Part shown: positions 23,387 to 31,609 of the stretch, in pieces
Layout of the letters: each line of letters opens with the position of its first letter
Numbering within the stretch: the stretch's first letter is position 1
From: CAYSIX01 sp964431205
GTDB lineage: Bacteria > Planctomycetota > Phycisphaerae > Phycisphaerales > Phycisphaeraceae
Length of the DNA stretch: 34,731 nt
Direction of reading: 5' to 3'
Assembly: GCA_964431205.1 (NCBI GenBank)
Contig: CAYSIX010000007.1
Span: 1-34,731, forward strand
Made by a program: the position numbers and the translations under genes
The notes under the pieces: model-generated
What the model saw: the letters and a program-made list of their open reading frames with translations, nothing else
Database searches by the model: none
What the model was told of the DNA's origin: nothing

Positions 23387-24390
23387 GCCCTCGTGCCACC
23401 GCCCTGCTCACCTTCGCCATGCTCCTGACGGCCGCCGCCGTCATCACCCTCCTCTCGGCCGCCTACAGCCTCGACGAGACCGAGCAGGCCGTCATCCTCC
23501 AGTTCGGCGACCCCGTCGGCCAGCCCGTCACCGAGCCCGGCCTCCACTTCAAGGCCCCGTTCATCCAGGAGGTCCGTCGCTTCGACAAGCGCATCCTCGC
23601 CTGGGACGGCGACCCCAACCAGATCCCCACCCGCGGCCGCGAGTTCATCAGCATCGACACCACCGCTCGCTGGCGCATCGTCGATCCACTCAAGTTCCTC
23701 CAGAGCGTCACCGACATCACCGGCGCTCAGTCCCGCCTCGACGACATCCTCGACTCGGTCGTGCGCGACAAGATCTCCGGCAGCGACCTGGTCGAGATCG
23801 TCCGTTCGGCCGACTGGGAGATCACCGAGCGCGACCTCGAGCGGGTCGAGGCGCCGGTCGAAGACGGTGCCCAGGCGCTGACCCAGGAGGTCAAGAAGGG
23901 CCGCAAGCAACTGACCCGCGAGATCCTGCGCGAGGCGAGCCTGCGCATGCCGCAATACGGCGTGGAGCTGGTGGACGTGCGGATCAAGCGGCTGAACTAC
24001 ATCGCCGACGTGCGCCAGCAGGTGTTCAACCGGATGATCTCGGAGCGGCAGCGCATCGCCGCGCAGTTCCGCTCCGAGGGCGAGGGCGAGGCGTCGAGCA
24101 TCCAGGGGGCGACGGCGCGTGACCTGGCGCGGATCCGCTCGGAGGCGAGGCGGGAGGCCGAGGTCATCCGCGGCGAGGCCGACGCCGAGGCCACCACCAT
24201 CTACAACGAGGCCTACGGCGCCGATCCCGAGTTCTATCGCTTCTTCCAGACCCTCGAGAGCTACGCCCGCACGCTCGGGTCCGAGACGGTCCTGATGCTC
24301 GGCGCCGACTCCGACTACTTCCACTACCTGCGCGACGCGTCCGAGGCGCCCGTCGCCGCCGACGCCTCACGCCCCGACGCGGCGCCCTGA
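23383..24390 (+). CDS. hflC: HflC, SPFH-family membrane protease modulator
   Basis: The product is 335 residues. ATG 23383 overlaps the hflK stop (ATGA), with AAGGAGG 9 bases upstream. The single N-terminal helix (ALLTFAMLLTAAAVITLLSAAYSL) is followed by SPFH motifs: DETEQAVILQFGDPVGQPVTEPGLHFKAPF, RRFDKRILAWDGDP (the HflC-specific 'RILxWDGD' string), REFISIDTTARWRI, and the coiled coil with RNYIADVRQQVFNRMISERQRIAAQFRSEGEGEA. It forms a heteromeric ring with HflK and regulates FtsH. The acidic C-terminal tail is short. A GC-rich hairpin 13 bases past the stop (24403-24422) may end the operon. Confidence 0.94.
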   Translation: MSPRATALLTFAMLLTAAAVITLLSAAYSLDETEQAVILQFGDPVGQPVTEPGLHFKAPFIQEVRRFDKRILAWDGDPNQIPTRGREFISIDTTARWRIVDPLKFLQSVTDITGAQSRLDDILDSVVRDKISGSDLVEIVRSADWEITERDLERVEAPVEDGAQALTQEVKKGRKQLTREILREASLRMPQYGVELVDVRIKRLNYIADVRQQVFNRMISERQRIAAQFRSEGEGEASSIQGATARDLARIRSEARREAEVIRGEADAEATTIYNEAYGADPEFYRFFQTLESYARTLGSETVLMLGADSDYFHYLRDASEAPVAADASRPDAAP

Positions 24391-24986
24391 CGCCGCATCG
24401 GTGCCGCGGCGCACACCGCGGCGGCGCACGCGCGCCGATTTGTCGCACGCTTGCGATCGTGCCGCCGCACGCAATCCCCGCCCCGTCAAGCCCTTGACGC
24501 TTCGCGCCCACGCCCCGCGCCGCCGGCGCGCGCACCGGCACGACCCGTCGCTCATCTGTAGATGCACGCTGTCCATCAGAGAGATTCTGCACCGCTTGCT
24601 CGGCCGCGAACGGACCCGACACCCCGCGCCGGCGACGATGACGGGACGCGATCGCTTTCAGCAGCGCGACGCCGCCATCCATCCCCCGCATCGCCCTCTG
24701 GTCTGGTTTGCGCAAGCGCACCCCGCCAAGCGGACCAGTTTCCAGACCAGTTCGTGACCGGTTTGCAGACCAAGGCGAAAGGTGGAAGACGGAGGGTGAA
24801 AGATGAAAGGGTCAGATCACCACATCACCCCATCGCGCTCGTCCATCCGGTGGATCCGGCCGATCGTGTCATCCGGTCAGAACCGATCGCGTGTGGGCGG
24901 CCGATCCCGACGAAGGCGGTTTGAAGACTCGCCGCCATCGCGCGGCGGTCGGGATCAAGGGCCGTTCGCGGCTAGACTGGCGTCGC
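24391..24986. other. Intergenic region with inverted repeats, 596 bp
   Basis: It contains no supported gene. Features seen: a GCCGCGG/CCGCGGC hairpin at 24403-24422 just after hflC; a 9-base inverted repeat CTGGTCTGG (24698-24706) and CCAGACCAG (24742-24750) with nested GGTTTGC repeats around it; and, at the right end, TAGACT (24973-24978) close to the lpxB start. Several Arg-rich frames here are shadows of GC-rich sequence. Confidence 0.4.
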
Positions 24987-26159
24987 ATGATGCGCGACGA
25001 GGCGATCCTGTTCACGGCGTTCGAGCCGAGCGGCGACGCGCTGGCGGCGGCGCTGATCGGTGCGTTGCGGGACGGGGGGTGCCGCCGGCCGATCGCGGCG
25101 CTGGGCGGGCCGCGCATGCGCGAGGCCGGCGCCGAGCTGATCGAGCAGACGACCGAGCGTGCGGTGATGTTGGCCGACGCGGCCGGGCAGGCGTGGGCGC
25201 ACCGTCAGCGGATGAAGCGGCTGGCGCGTTGGATGGCGGGGCGACGGCTGGTCGCGGCGGTGCCGACCGACAGCCCGGCGGCGAACTGGTCGGTGTGTCA
25301 GCTCGTGCGCCGGCGTCAGCCGCGCACGCCGATCGTGCACCTGGCGGCGCCGCAGCTCTGGGCGTGGGCGCCGTGGCGGATCCGAAAGATGCGTCGGCTG
25401 AGCGACCACGTGCTGTGCCTGCTGCCGTTCGAGCCGGCGTGGTTCGCGGCGCGTGGCGTGGCGGCGACGTTCGTCGGTCATCCGATCTTCGAGGCCGGCG
25501 CGGTCGCGGCGCCCGGCGCGTCGGTGAAGGACGGCTCGGACGTGTTCACCGACGTGGGGGGCGTGAAGCTTGCGATCCTGCCGGGCTCGCGCGCCTCGGA
25601 GATCCGGCAGAACCTGCCGATGATGCTGAGCGCGTGGTCGCGGCTTCGCGGCGAGGTGGGCGACGGCGCGGCGGTGGTGTCGCTGCGCGACGAGGCGTCG
25701 CTGGAGCAGCTCGCGTGCTGTCGCTCGATGCTGAAGGACCTGGGCGTGGGTGTGGCGGTGGGCGAGACGGAGCGTGCGATCGCGTGGTCGGACGTGGTGC
25801 TGGTGGTGTCGGGGACGGCGACGTTGCAGGTGGCGGCGCGGCGGCGGCCGATGGTGATCGTGTACCGGGTCAACCGCTGGTCGTGGCAACTGGCGGGGCG
25901 GTGGCTGGTGCGGACGCGGACGTTCGGTCTGCCGAACCTGATCGCGCAGTGGCAGGGAGGCGAGCCGGTCGTGCCGGAGCTGGTGCCGCACTTCGGGGAT
26001 CCGAAGGCGATCGAGGCGGCGCTTGGACCGCTGCTGCTGGACGGATCGGCGCGGCGGGAGCAGGCGGCGGCGCTGGAGGGGGTGGTCGAGCCGTTCCGGG
26101 GCGTGCGGTTCACGCAAGCGGCGTCGCGGAAGCTGGCGGAGCTGATCGACGGGGGCTGA
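24987..26159 (+). CDS. lpxB: Lipid-A-disaccharide synthase
   Basis: The product is 390 residues. ATG 24987 (a second ATG follows at 24990) opens ILFTAFEPSGDALAAALIGAL, the family's 'AGExSGD' strand; here Ala-Phe-Glu-Pro-Ser-Gly-Asp. Other motifs are AALGGPRMREAGAEL, the HLAAPQLWAWAPWRIRKM segment (usual 'ISPQVWAWRxxR'), CLLPFEPAWFAARGVAATFVGHPIFE, the donor loop ILPGSRASEIRQNLPMML, VVSGTATLQVAARRRPMVIVYR and the C-terminal LPNLIAQW. It joins UDP-2,3-diacylglucosamine and lipid X to make the lipid A disaccharide, on the cytoplasmic face, and indicates an LPS-type outer membrane. No other lpx gene is near. There is no ribosome site; TAGACT ends eight bases before the ATG, so a leaderless mRNA is possible. 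Confidence 0.94.
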   Translation: MMRDEAILFTAFEPSGDALAAALIGALRDGGCRRPIAALGGPRMREAGAELIEQTTERAVMLADAAGQAWAHRQRMKRLARWMAGRRLVAAVPTDSPAANWSVCQLVRRRQPRTPIVHLAAPQLWAWAPWRIRKMRRLSDHVLCLLPFEPAWFAARGVAATFVGHPIFEAGAVAAPGASVKDGSDVFTDVGGVKLAILPGSRASEIRQNLPMMLSAWSRLRGEVGDGAAVVSLRDEASLEQLACCRSMLKDLGVGVAVGETERAIAWSDVVLVVSGTATLQVAARRRPMVIVYRVNRWSWQLAGRWLVRTRTFGLPNLIAQWQGGEPVVPELVPHFGDPKAIEAALGPLLLDGSARREQAAALEGVVEPFRGVRFTQAASRKLAELIDGG

Positions 26160-26213
26160 GCGGGCGTCCGGGGACGGGGGGCCGATCGGGCGAAACGCCC
26201 GAGAAAACGGGGG

Positions 26214-26246
26214 CAAAAAGAAAGGCGACCCTTTTGGGGGTCGCCC
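26214..26246 (-). terminator. Rho-independent terminator of the Lys-rich gene
   Basis: On the minus strand the stem GGCGACCC/GGGTCGCC (26245-26238 and 26231-26224) closes a six-base loop and is followed by TTTCTTTTT. On the plus strand it lies 55 bases past the lpxB stop but has only a short CTT tail, so it serves mainly the minus-strand transcript. Confidence 0.85.
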
Positions 26247-26388
26247 TTCCGTCAAGCTTAGCTCCGAGGCGCGATTCTGAGGTTTTCGAGTCTTCGGCCC
26301 GCCAGGTGAGTCGGAGCGGCGAGCCGAATCGTTCTCAGTTGTGTTCGCGACGTCCTGTCGCGTGGGTGTTCCGTCCGTGTCCGATGAC

Positions 26389-26571
26389 TTACTTCTTCTT
26401 CTTGGCGGCCTTCTTGCGTCGGCCCTTCTTCTTCGCGGTCTTCTTCTTGGTGGCCTTCTTGCGTCGGCCCTTCTTCTTCGCGGGCTTCTTCTTGGTGGCC
26501 TTCTTCTTGGTGGCCTTCTTCTTCGTGGCCCGCTTCTTCGTGGCCTTCTTTCGAGCCTTCTTCTTCGCCAT
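26389..26571 (-). CDS. Lys-rich histone H1-like DNA-binding protein
   Basis: The product is 60 residues, 33 of them Lys and 6 Arg, the rest nearly all Ala and Thr with Gly and Pro spacers. It is built of ATKKK and AKKKGRRKK units, like the C-terminal tails of eukaryotic histone H1 and the bacterial HctA/AlpP/Hc1-type proteins. ATG 26571 has AAAGGA seven bases upstream. A 45-base direct repeat (26407 and 26452, one difference) encodes two copies of a 15-residue unit. It lacks any globular domain, so it probably binds nucleic acid by charge. A strong promoter 45 bases upstream and a terminator give a monocistronic message of about 400 bases with a roughly 140-base 3' leader. A low-complexity frame could be spurious, but the expression signals argue for a real gene. 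Confidence 0.85.
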   Translation of the reverse strand: MAKKKARKKATKKRATKKKATKKKATKKKPAKKKGRRKKATKKKTAKKKGRRKKAAKKKK

Positions 26572-26615
26572 GGGCTTTTCCTTTCAAGAGCCCTCGGAGC
26601 CTGACGATGCAACTC

Positions 26616-26645
26616 ACTTTACCGAAACGGCGCAGGACAAGTCAA
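26616..26645 (-). promoter_or_regulatory. Sigma-70-type promoter of the Lys-rich gene
   Basis: On the minus strand TTGACT (26645-26640) is the -35 and TAAAGT (26621-26616) the -10, 18 bases apart. Start of transcription would be near 26609, about 38 bases before the ATG. This is the best housekeeping promoter I see in the window. Confidence 0.72.
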
Positions 26646-26779
26646 GAGCGAATCGCGCTCTGTGCGTATATCGGGATGCGCGCCGCACTGACTTGAGTCA
26701 TCACGGCGACGCTTCCGCACGATCGATCGCTTCATCGCCACGCGCCGCCGTCGCACGGGTCGCGCTCGGGATGATCGCG

Positions 26780-28852
26780 TCAATCCTCTTCCGGTTTCGG
26801 CTTGAACTCGGAGACGAGACGTTCCTGCAGATGCGACGGCACGGGATCGTAGTGACTCAGCTCCATCGTGAAGCTGCCCTGACCGCCGGTGACGCTCTTG
26901 AGCTGGCTCTGGTAGTTCGTCACCTCCGAGAGCGGCACGATGGCCTTGATGACCGCCTGATTGCCGACGATGTCGGTGCCTTGAATCCGCCCGCGTTTAC
27001 CGGACAGGTCGCCGGTAATGTCGCCCATGTGCTGGCTGGGGACGGTGACCTCGACGGAAACCATCGGTTCGAGCAGGACGGGCCGGGCCTTGTGAAACGC
27101 GTCGAGGAACGCGCGTTTGCCGGCGGTGACGAAGGCGACCTCCTTGGAATCGACGGGGTGATGCTTGCCGTCGTAGACCGAGACGCGGAAGTCCTGGATG
27201 GGGTAGCCGGCCAGGGCGCCGCCCTCCATCGCCTGACGGACGCCCTTCTCGATCGCGGGGATGAACTGCTGGGGGACGCTTCCGCCGAAGGTGTCGTCGA
27301 CGAACTCGAAGCCCTGGCCGCGTTCGAGCGGCTCGACGCGGAGATACACCTCGCCGAACTGCCCGGCGCCGCCGGTCTGCTTCTTGTGGCGGTGGTGGCC
27401 CTCGGCCTTGGCGGTGATGGTCTCGCGGTAGGCGATCTTGGGCGGGCGGGTGTCGACCTCGACGTGGTAGCGCTGGCGGAGCTTCTCCAGGATGATGCGC
27501 AGGTGCAGCTCGCCCAGGCCGTGGATCACCGTCTCGTGCGTGGAGCTGTCGCGGGTGACCTTGAAGGTCGGGTCCTCCTCCTGGAGCTTGGTCAGGGCGT
27601 CGCCGATCTTCTGCTCGTCGCCGCGGCGTTTGGCGGTGATGGCCAGGCCCTGCATGGGCTCGGGCAGGGCGAGCGGTCGCAGGCGGAGGCCGGCCAGGTC
27701 GGGCGAGTCGTAGAGCACGGCGTCGTGGTGGACGTCGTCGACCTTGGCGACGGCGGCGATGTCGCCGGGGATCGCGGCGTCGATCTCGATGTGCTCGCCG
27801 CCCTGAAGCTTGAACAGGTGGCCGACGCGGAAGGGCTTGCGGCTGTCGCCGTGGTGGCGGTCGCCGATGTAGAGCTGCGAGTCCTTGGTGATGCGGCCCT
27901 GGTGGACGCGCAGGGCGCAGAGCTTGCCGACGAACGGGTCGACGCGGACGTTGAACACGTGGGCCAGCACGGGCTTGTCGGGGTCGGGTTCGGCGTGGAT
28001 CTCCTGCTCGCCGTTGCCGCCCTTGATGAACGGGCGCGGGTTGCCCTCGAGGGGGTTGGGCGCCAGGCGCACGAGCAGGCTCAGCAGCTCGCCGACGCCG
28101 ACGTGCTGCTCCGGCGCGTCGTGCGGGCGCGCCGCGGTGAAGCAGATCGGCACGAGGTGGCCCTCGCGCAGCGCCTTCTCGAACGGTTCGTGCAGCTCGT
28201 CGGGGCTGACCTCGCCCTTCTCCAGGTACACCTCCATCAGCTTCTCGTCGACCTCGACGACCTGATCGATGACCGCGGTGTGCGCCTGCTCGACCGAGGA
28301 GAAGTCGGCGTCGCCGTCGGCCTTGGTGAACACGTCGATGACCCCCTTGCCCCCGCCGGTGGGCAGGTTGATCGGCAGGCACTGCTTGCCGAACGTCTCC
28401 TGCACGGACTCGACCAGCGCGGGCAGGTCGATGTTCTCGGCGTCGATCTTGTTGATCACGACCATGCGGCAGAGCCTGCGTTCCTCGGCGCGTTCCATCA
28501 GTCGCCGGGTGACCGGTTCGATGCCGGCCTGGGCGTTGATCACCACGGCGACGGTCTCGACGGCGGGCAGGGCGGTGATGGCCTGGCCGAGGAAGTCCGG
28601 CGAGCCGGGCGTGTCGATGATGTTCAGGTGCTTGCCCTGGTAGTCGCAGTGGACGGCGGCGGTGACGAGGCTGTGGCCGTGCTCTTTCTCCTCGGGGGTG
28701 AAGTCGCTGACGGTGTCGCCCTGCTCGACCTGGCCGATGCTGCCGCGGACGCCGGCGGCGTGGAGCAACGCCTCGACGAGCGTCGTCTTGCCCGAGGCGG
28801 CGTGCCCGGTCAGGGCGATGTTGCGGATGTCGGCGGTGGAATAAGTGGGCAT
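26780..28852 (-). CDS. EF-G-like translational GTPase (EF-G2 type)
   Basis: The product is 690 residues. ATG 28852 has AGGAG at eight bases; the GTG at 28861 would be too close. G motifs: GHAASGKT (P-loop, residues 16-23), DTPG and NKID; then the EF-G domain II with GRITKDSQLYIGD, domain III KLQEEDPTFKV...HETVIHGLGELHL, domain IV HHRHKKQTGGAGQFGEVYLRVEP, PIQDFRVSVYDGKHHPVDSKEVAF and domain V EPMVSVEVTVPSQHMGDITGDLSGKRGRIQG. The P-loop (GHAASGKT rather than AHIDAGKT) and missing effector-loop 'RGITI' place it in the EF-G-like/EF-G2 group, which occurs beside a canonical EF-G and has an uncertain, probably ribosome-related role. No rps/tuf genes surround it, consistent with a non-canonical copy. 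Confidence 0.92.
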   Translation of the reverse strand: MPTYSTADIRNIALTGHAASGKTTLVEALLHAAGVRGSIGQVEQGDTVSDFTPEEKEHGHSLVTAAVHCDYQGKHLNIIDTPGSPDFLGQAITALPAVETVAVVINAQAGIEPVTRRLMERAEERRLCRMVVINKIDAENIDLPALVESVQETFGKQCLPINLPTGGGKGVIDVFTKADGDADFSSVEQAHTAVIDQVVEVDEKLMEVYLEKGEVSPDELHEPFEKALREGHLVPICFTAARPHDAPEQHVGVGELLSLLVRLAPNPLEGNPRPFIKGGNGEQEIHAEPDPDKPVLAHVFNVRVDPFVGKLCALRVHQGRITKDSQLYIGDRHHGDSRKPFRVGHLFKLQGGEHIEIDAAIPGDIAAVAKVDDVHHDAVLYDSPDLAGLRLRPLALPEPMQGLAITAKRRGDEQKIGDALTKLQEEDPTFKVTRDSSTHETVIHGLGELHLRIILEKLRQRYHVEVDTRPPKIAYRETITAKAEGHHRHKKQTGGAGQFGEVYLRVEPLERGQGFEFVDDTFGGSVPQQFIPAIEKGVRQAMEGGALAGYPIQDFRVSVYDGKHHPVDSKEVAFVTAGKRAFLDAFHKARPVLLEPMVSVEVTVPSQHMGDITGDLSGKRGRIQGTDIVGNQAVIKAIVPLSEVTNYQSQLKSVTGGQGSFTMELSHYDPVPSHLQERLVSEFKPKPEED

Positions 28853-28982
28853 CGTGAGCACTCCTGGCGATCCGAGGGGGTGGCGCGGTCCGGGCCCGCG
28901 CCCCGAACGATCGGCCGGCCAGTTTACTCAGCCGGTTGCCGCCGACCAAGTGCGCCGCCGCAAACCGACGAGGCGACGCCGA

Positions 28983-30734
28983 TCAGTCCGCTCGAGGGCC
29001 CGGAGCCGAGTCGGGATCAACGACGGCCGGCCGCGGCGGATCGTCCGTGCGGCGGTACAGGTGCGCCGTGTTCGCCCACAGCGACCATTCGACCCGCGGC
29101 ACCCAGCCAAAGGGGAACCAGCGGGGCAGCTCGGGCCGCAGCGTCGCGACATGCTCGTAGCCCAGGCCCTCGATGCCCGTCCAGGTCTCGGCGTTGACGC
29201 CCGTGCTGCGCTCGATCATGCGGGCGCGGGCGGGACGATCCTTCGCGTGGTCAATGAACTGCGTCTCGGCGTTGTCGGTGTAGAGCCACTCGGGGCGGGT
29301 CTCGGGCTCTTCAATCAGGGCCGCGACCGGCCGGGGGTCGACCTCGTACCCGAGCCACGAGAAACGCGTCATCGGGTTCTGCCACTTGTAGAGCGTGAAC
29401 TCGAAGACCACGTCCCCGCGCGGCACGTGCCCGAGCACCAGCCGCTCCTGCAACGGCTCGGCACGTCGCGGCAGCACGAGCCAGGCGTAGGTGCTCCACC
29501 AGACGTTGACGCCCAGCAGAACAAGCGCCCCGGTAACCATCGCACGACGCAGCGACACGCGCGGCACGCGGCCGAACAGCTCGGCGAGCCCGAGCGCCAC
29601 CGCCGGCGTCACGGCCACGGCCAACGGCAGATAAAACCGCTCGGGCGCGTAGCCGATCGGCAAGAGGCCCAGCATGAAGAGACTGATCGGCGGCAGCAGA
29701 TACATCATCGCCCGCGGCGGCCGCCACCACAGCAGCGTCAGCAGCGCCAGACCAGTCACCACGAGTCCGCCCGGACCGAGGTTGTGGATCGTCGCGGTGA
29801 AGATCATCTGCGCGTAGTCGATCACATAGCTGAGCCCCTCCGTGGTGCGTCCGGCCCACGCCTCCGGGTCCAGGCCCACGCCCACCAGCCAGAACCGCAT
29901 CTTCCGCCACCACACGTGCGGGGCGTACACCACGTTGAGCAGCGCGTAGGAGCCCGCCGCCGTCACGAGGCCCCAGCCGATGCAACGCCGCAGCTCACGC
30001 GTGGCCGGGCCGTCCCCTTGACGACTCCGCCACTCGGCGATCAACACCCCCAGCGCGGGCAACACGAACACGAAGGCGGCCAGCTCCTTCGTGCTCACCG
30101 CCAGGACGATCAGCAGCGCGATCGCGACCGTTCGCCGAACGGTCAACCCGAGGTGGAGGATGCGCAGGTACACGCCCAGCGCCGCGGCGGTCAGCGCGGC
30201 GGCGAGGCCGTCCGGCCTCGGCAGCGGGATGGCCAACGCCAGCGCCGTGTTGGTCGCCACGCACGCCGTCACCGCGACGACGCCGGCCAGACGATTGGGG
30301 ACGAACCGGTACACCTGCCACGCGAACCAGCCCAGCAGCAGCACATTGATCGCGAGCATCAGTGCCCGGCCCTGAAAAATCAGCCACGTGAGCTGCTCCA
30401 GCGGCCGCTTCAGGCCGTACGGATAATCGTCCTGCGGCTCGTCGAAGTCCCCCGTGACGTACCAGTAACCGAGGCTGGCGGCATAACCCGGGGCGAGGAC
30501 AAAGTTCGGCAACACGCCCCACTTGTGATAGGCCTGACCCTTGGACTTGAAGAAGTTGAGCGCCCGGAACGGCTGGTACTGCTCGGGGTGCATGTCACGG
30601 TAGGCCGGAAGCTGCCACGTCACGCTCGGCGCCGCGAGCAGCGCCAACCACAGCAGCGGCAGCGCGACCCAGGCGGCCCACCCACGCGACCGCCCCGCCG
30701 TGCCCTTGTCGCTCGTGGCCGTGTCGCGGCGCAT
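28983..30734 (-). CDS. GT-C-like (GT39/DUF2029-type) integral membrane protein
   Basis: The product is 583 residues. ATG 30734 is preceded by a GGTGGGGG run and lies 23 bases after the GT2 stop, so the two are an operon. About ten helices are visible (AAWVALPLLWLALLAA; ALMLAINVLLLGWFAW; VALALLIVLAVS-type helices; TGLALLTLLWW). The first loop has DMHPEQYQPFRALNFFKSKGQAYHKW, rich in aromatic and acidic residues, as in lipid-linked sugar-dependent glycosyltransferases; the C-terminal 150 residues form a soluble domain (VPRGDVVFEFTLYKWQNP...). Family assignment is tentative: the acidic DD/DE pair of PMT is not obvious. Next to a dolichol-phosphate-sugar synthase-like GT2 it probably uses the lipid-linked sugar made there, to glycosylate an exported target. 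Confidence 0.8.
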   Translation of the reverse strand: MRRDTATSDKGTAGRSRGWAAWVALPLLWLALLAAPSVTWQLPAYRDMHPEQYQPFRALNFFKSKGQAYHKWGVLPNFVLAPGYAASLGYWYVTGDFDEPQDDYPYGLKRPLEQLTWLIFQGRALMLAINVLLLGWFAWQVYRFVPNRLAGVVAVTACVATNTALALAIPLPRPDGLAAALTAAALGVYLRILHLGLTVRRTVAIALLIVLAVSTKELAAFVFVLPALGVLIAEWRSRQGDGPATRELRRCIGWGLVTAAGSYALLNVVYAPHVWWRKMRFWLVGVGLDPEAWAGRTTEGLSYVIDYAQMIFTATIHNLGPGGLVVTGLALLTLLWWRPPRAMMYLLPPISLFMLGLLPIGYAPERFYLPLAVAVTPAVALGLAELFGRVPRVSLRRAMVTGALVLLGVNVWWSTYAWLVLPRRAEPLQERLVLGHVPRGDVVFEFTLYKWQNPMTRFSWLGYEVDPRPVAALIEEPETRPEWLYTDNAETQFIDHAKDRPARARMIERSTGVNAETWTGIEGLGYEHVATLRPELPRWFPFGWVPRVEWSLWANTAHLYRRTDDPPRPAVVDPDSAPGPRAD

Positions 30735-30757
30735 CTCACCCCCACCCGATGGTTGAC

Positions 30758-31501
30758 TCACCCGGCGCCGTGCTCGGGAGCATCCGACACCGTCGATCGC
30801 TCCCGCGGCGCCGCGTCCCGCGCCACGCTGTACCAGACGATGCAACGCAACGCCGAGACCCCGTCCCGCCAGCCGATCTTCTTGCCCTCGGCGTAGCCCC
30901 GGCTGTTGTACGTGATCGGCACCTCACGCACCCGACAGCCCATGCGTGCGATCTTGGCGGTGATCTCCGGCTCGAACCCGAAGCGGTCCTCCTCGATGCG
31001 GATCCGCTGCAGCACCGAGCGACGAAAGACCTTGTAGCACGTTTCCATGTCGGTCAGGCGCAGCCCCGTCACGAGGTTGGAGAGGCGCGTGAGCAGGCGG
31101 TTGCCCAGCGTGTGCCAGCGGCCGCGGCCCTGGGCGCCGTCGCGTTCGGCAAAGCGCGAGCCGAAGACCACGTCCGCCTCGCCGGCGTGCAGCGGCTCGA
31201 CCAGCCGCCCGTAGTCCGCCGGGTCGTACTCCAGGTCGGCGTCCTGGATGATCACCAGCTCCTGGGTGGCGGCCTCGACGCCGGTGCGGATCGCCGCGCC
31301 CTTGCCGCGGTTGCGGTCGTGGTACAACACGCAGACGCCGGGCGTCTCGGCCAGCTCGGCGAGGATCTGCCGCGTCCCGTCGGTCGAGCCGTCGTCCACG
31401 AGGATGATCTCGCCGACGTGCTCGGCCGCCCGCACCCGCTCGACGATCTGCCGCAGCGTCGCGTGCTCGTTGAACACCGGAATGATCACGGAAAGCTTCA
31501 T
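30758..31501 (-). CDS. Family 2 glycosyltransferase (polyprenyl-phosphate sugar synthase-like)
   Basis: The product is 247 residues. ATG 31501 opens MKLSVIIPVFNEHATLRQIVERV, the standard GT2 start. Motifs: EIILVDDGSTDGT (nucleotide-sugar site), NRGKGAAIRTG, QDADLEYDPADY (the DXD metal-binding segment) and the C-terminal TYNSRGYAEGKKIGWRDGV, which matches the dolichyl-phosphate mannose/glucose synthase branch of GT2. It has no membrane helices, so it is a soluble or peripheral enzyme that would make a polyprenyl-phosphate-linked sugar for a GT-C enzyme. The next gene on the strand (28983-30734) is a candidate user. No ribosome site is evident. Confidence 0.9.
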   Translation of the reverse strand: MKLSVIIPVFNEHATLRQIVERVRAAEHVGEIILVDDGSTDGTRQILAELAETPGVCVLYHDRNRGKGAAIRTGVEAATQELVIIQDADLEYDPADYGRLVEPLHAGEADVVFGSRFAERDGAQGRGRWHTLGNRLLTRLSNLVTGLRLTDMETCYKVFRRSVLQRIRIEEDRFGFEPEITAKIARMGCRVREVPITYNSRGYAEGKKIGWRDGVSALRCIVWYSVARDAAPRERSTVSDAPEHGAG

Positions 31502-31609
31502 TGGTTCAAAATGTTCTCGTCCCGTCCCACGACTGCCGAACGCCCATTTCATCATACCGCCATGACCCAATACGCGGACCCGGTGCTCGAACGCCCTGCC
31601 CGCCCGTCG

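Noticed and set aside
24401..24757. Arg/Pro-rich open frames after hflC
   Set aside because: No ribosome site, no motif and amino acid composition typical of non-coding GC-rich DNA.
26258..26617. A minus-strand frame of 119 codons overlapping the Lys-rich gene, rich in EEG/HQE repeats
   Set aside because: It is the other reading of the same 45-base repeat and lacks a ribosome site; the Lys-rich frame has the promoter, SD and start.
24803..29197. A 1464-codon plus-strand open frame across lpxB, the Lys-rich gene and the EF-G-like gene
   Set aside because: It is a shadow frame kept open by GC-rich codon bias; the real genes in this stretch have motifs, start sites and terminators in other frames.
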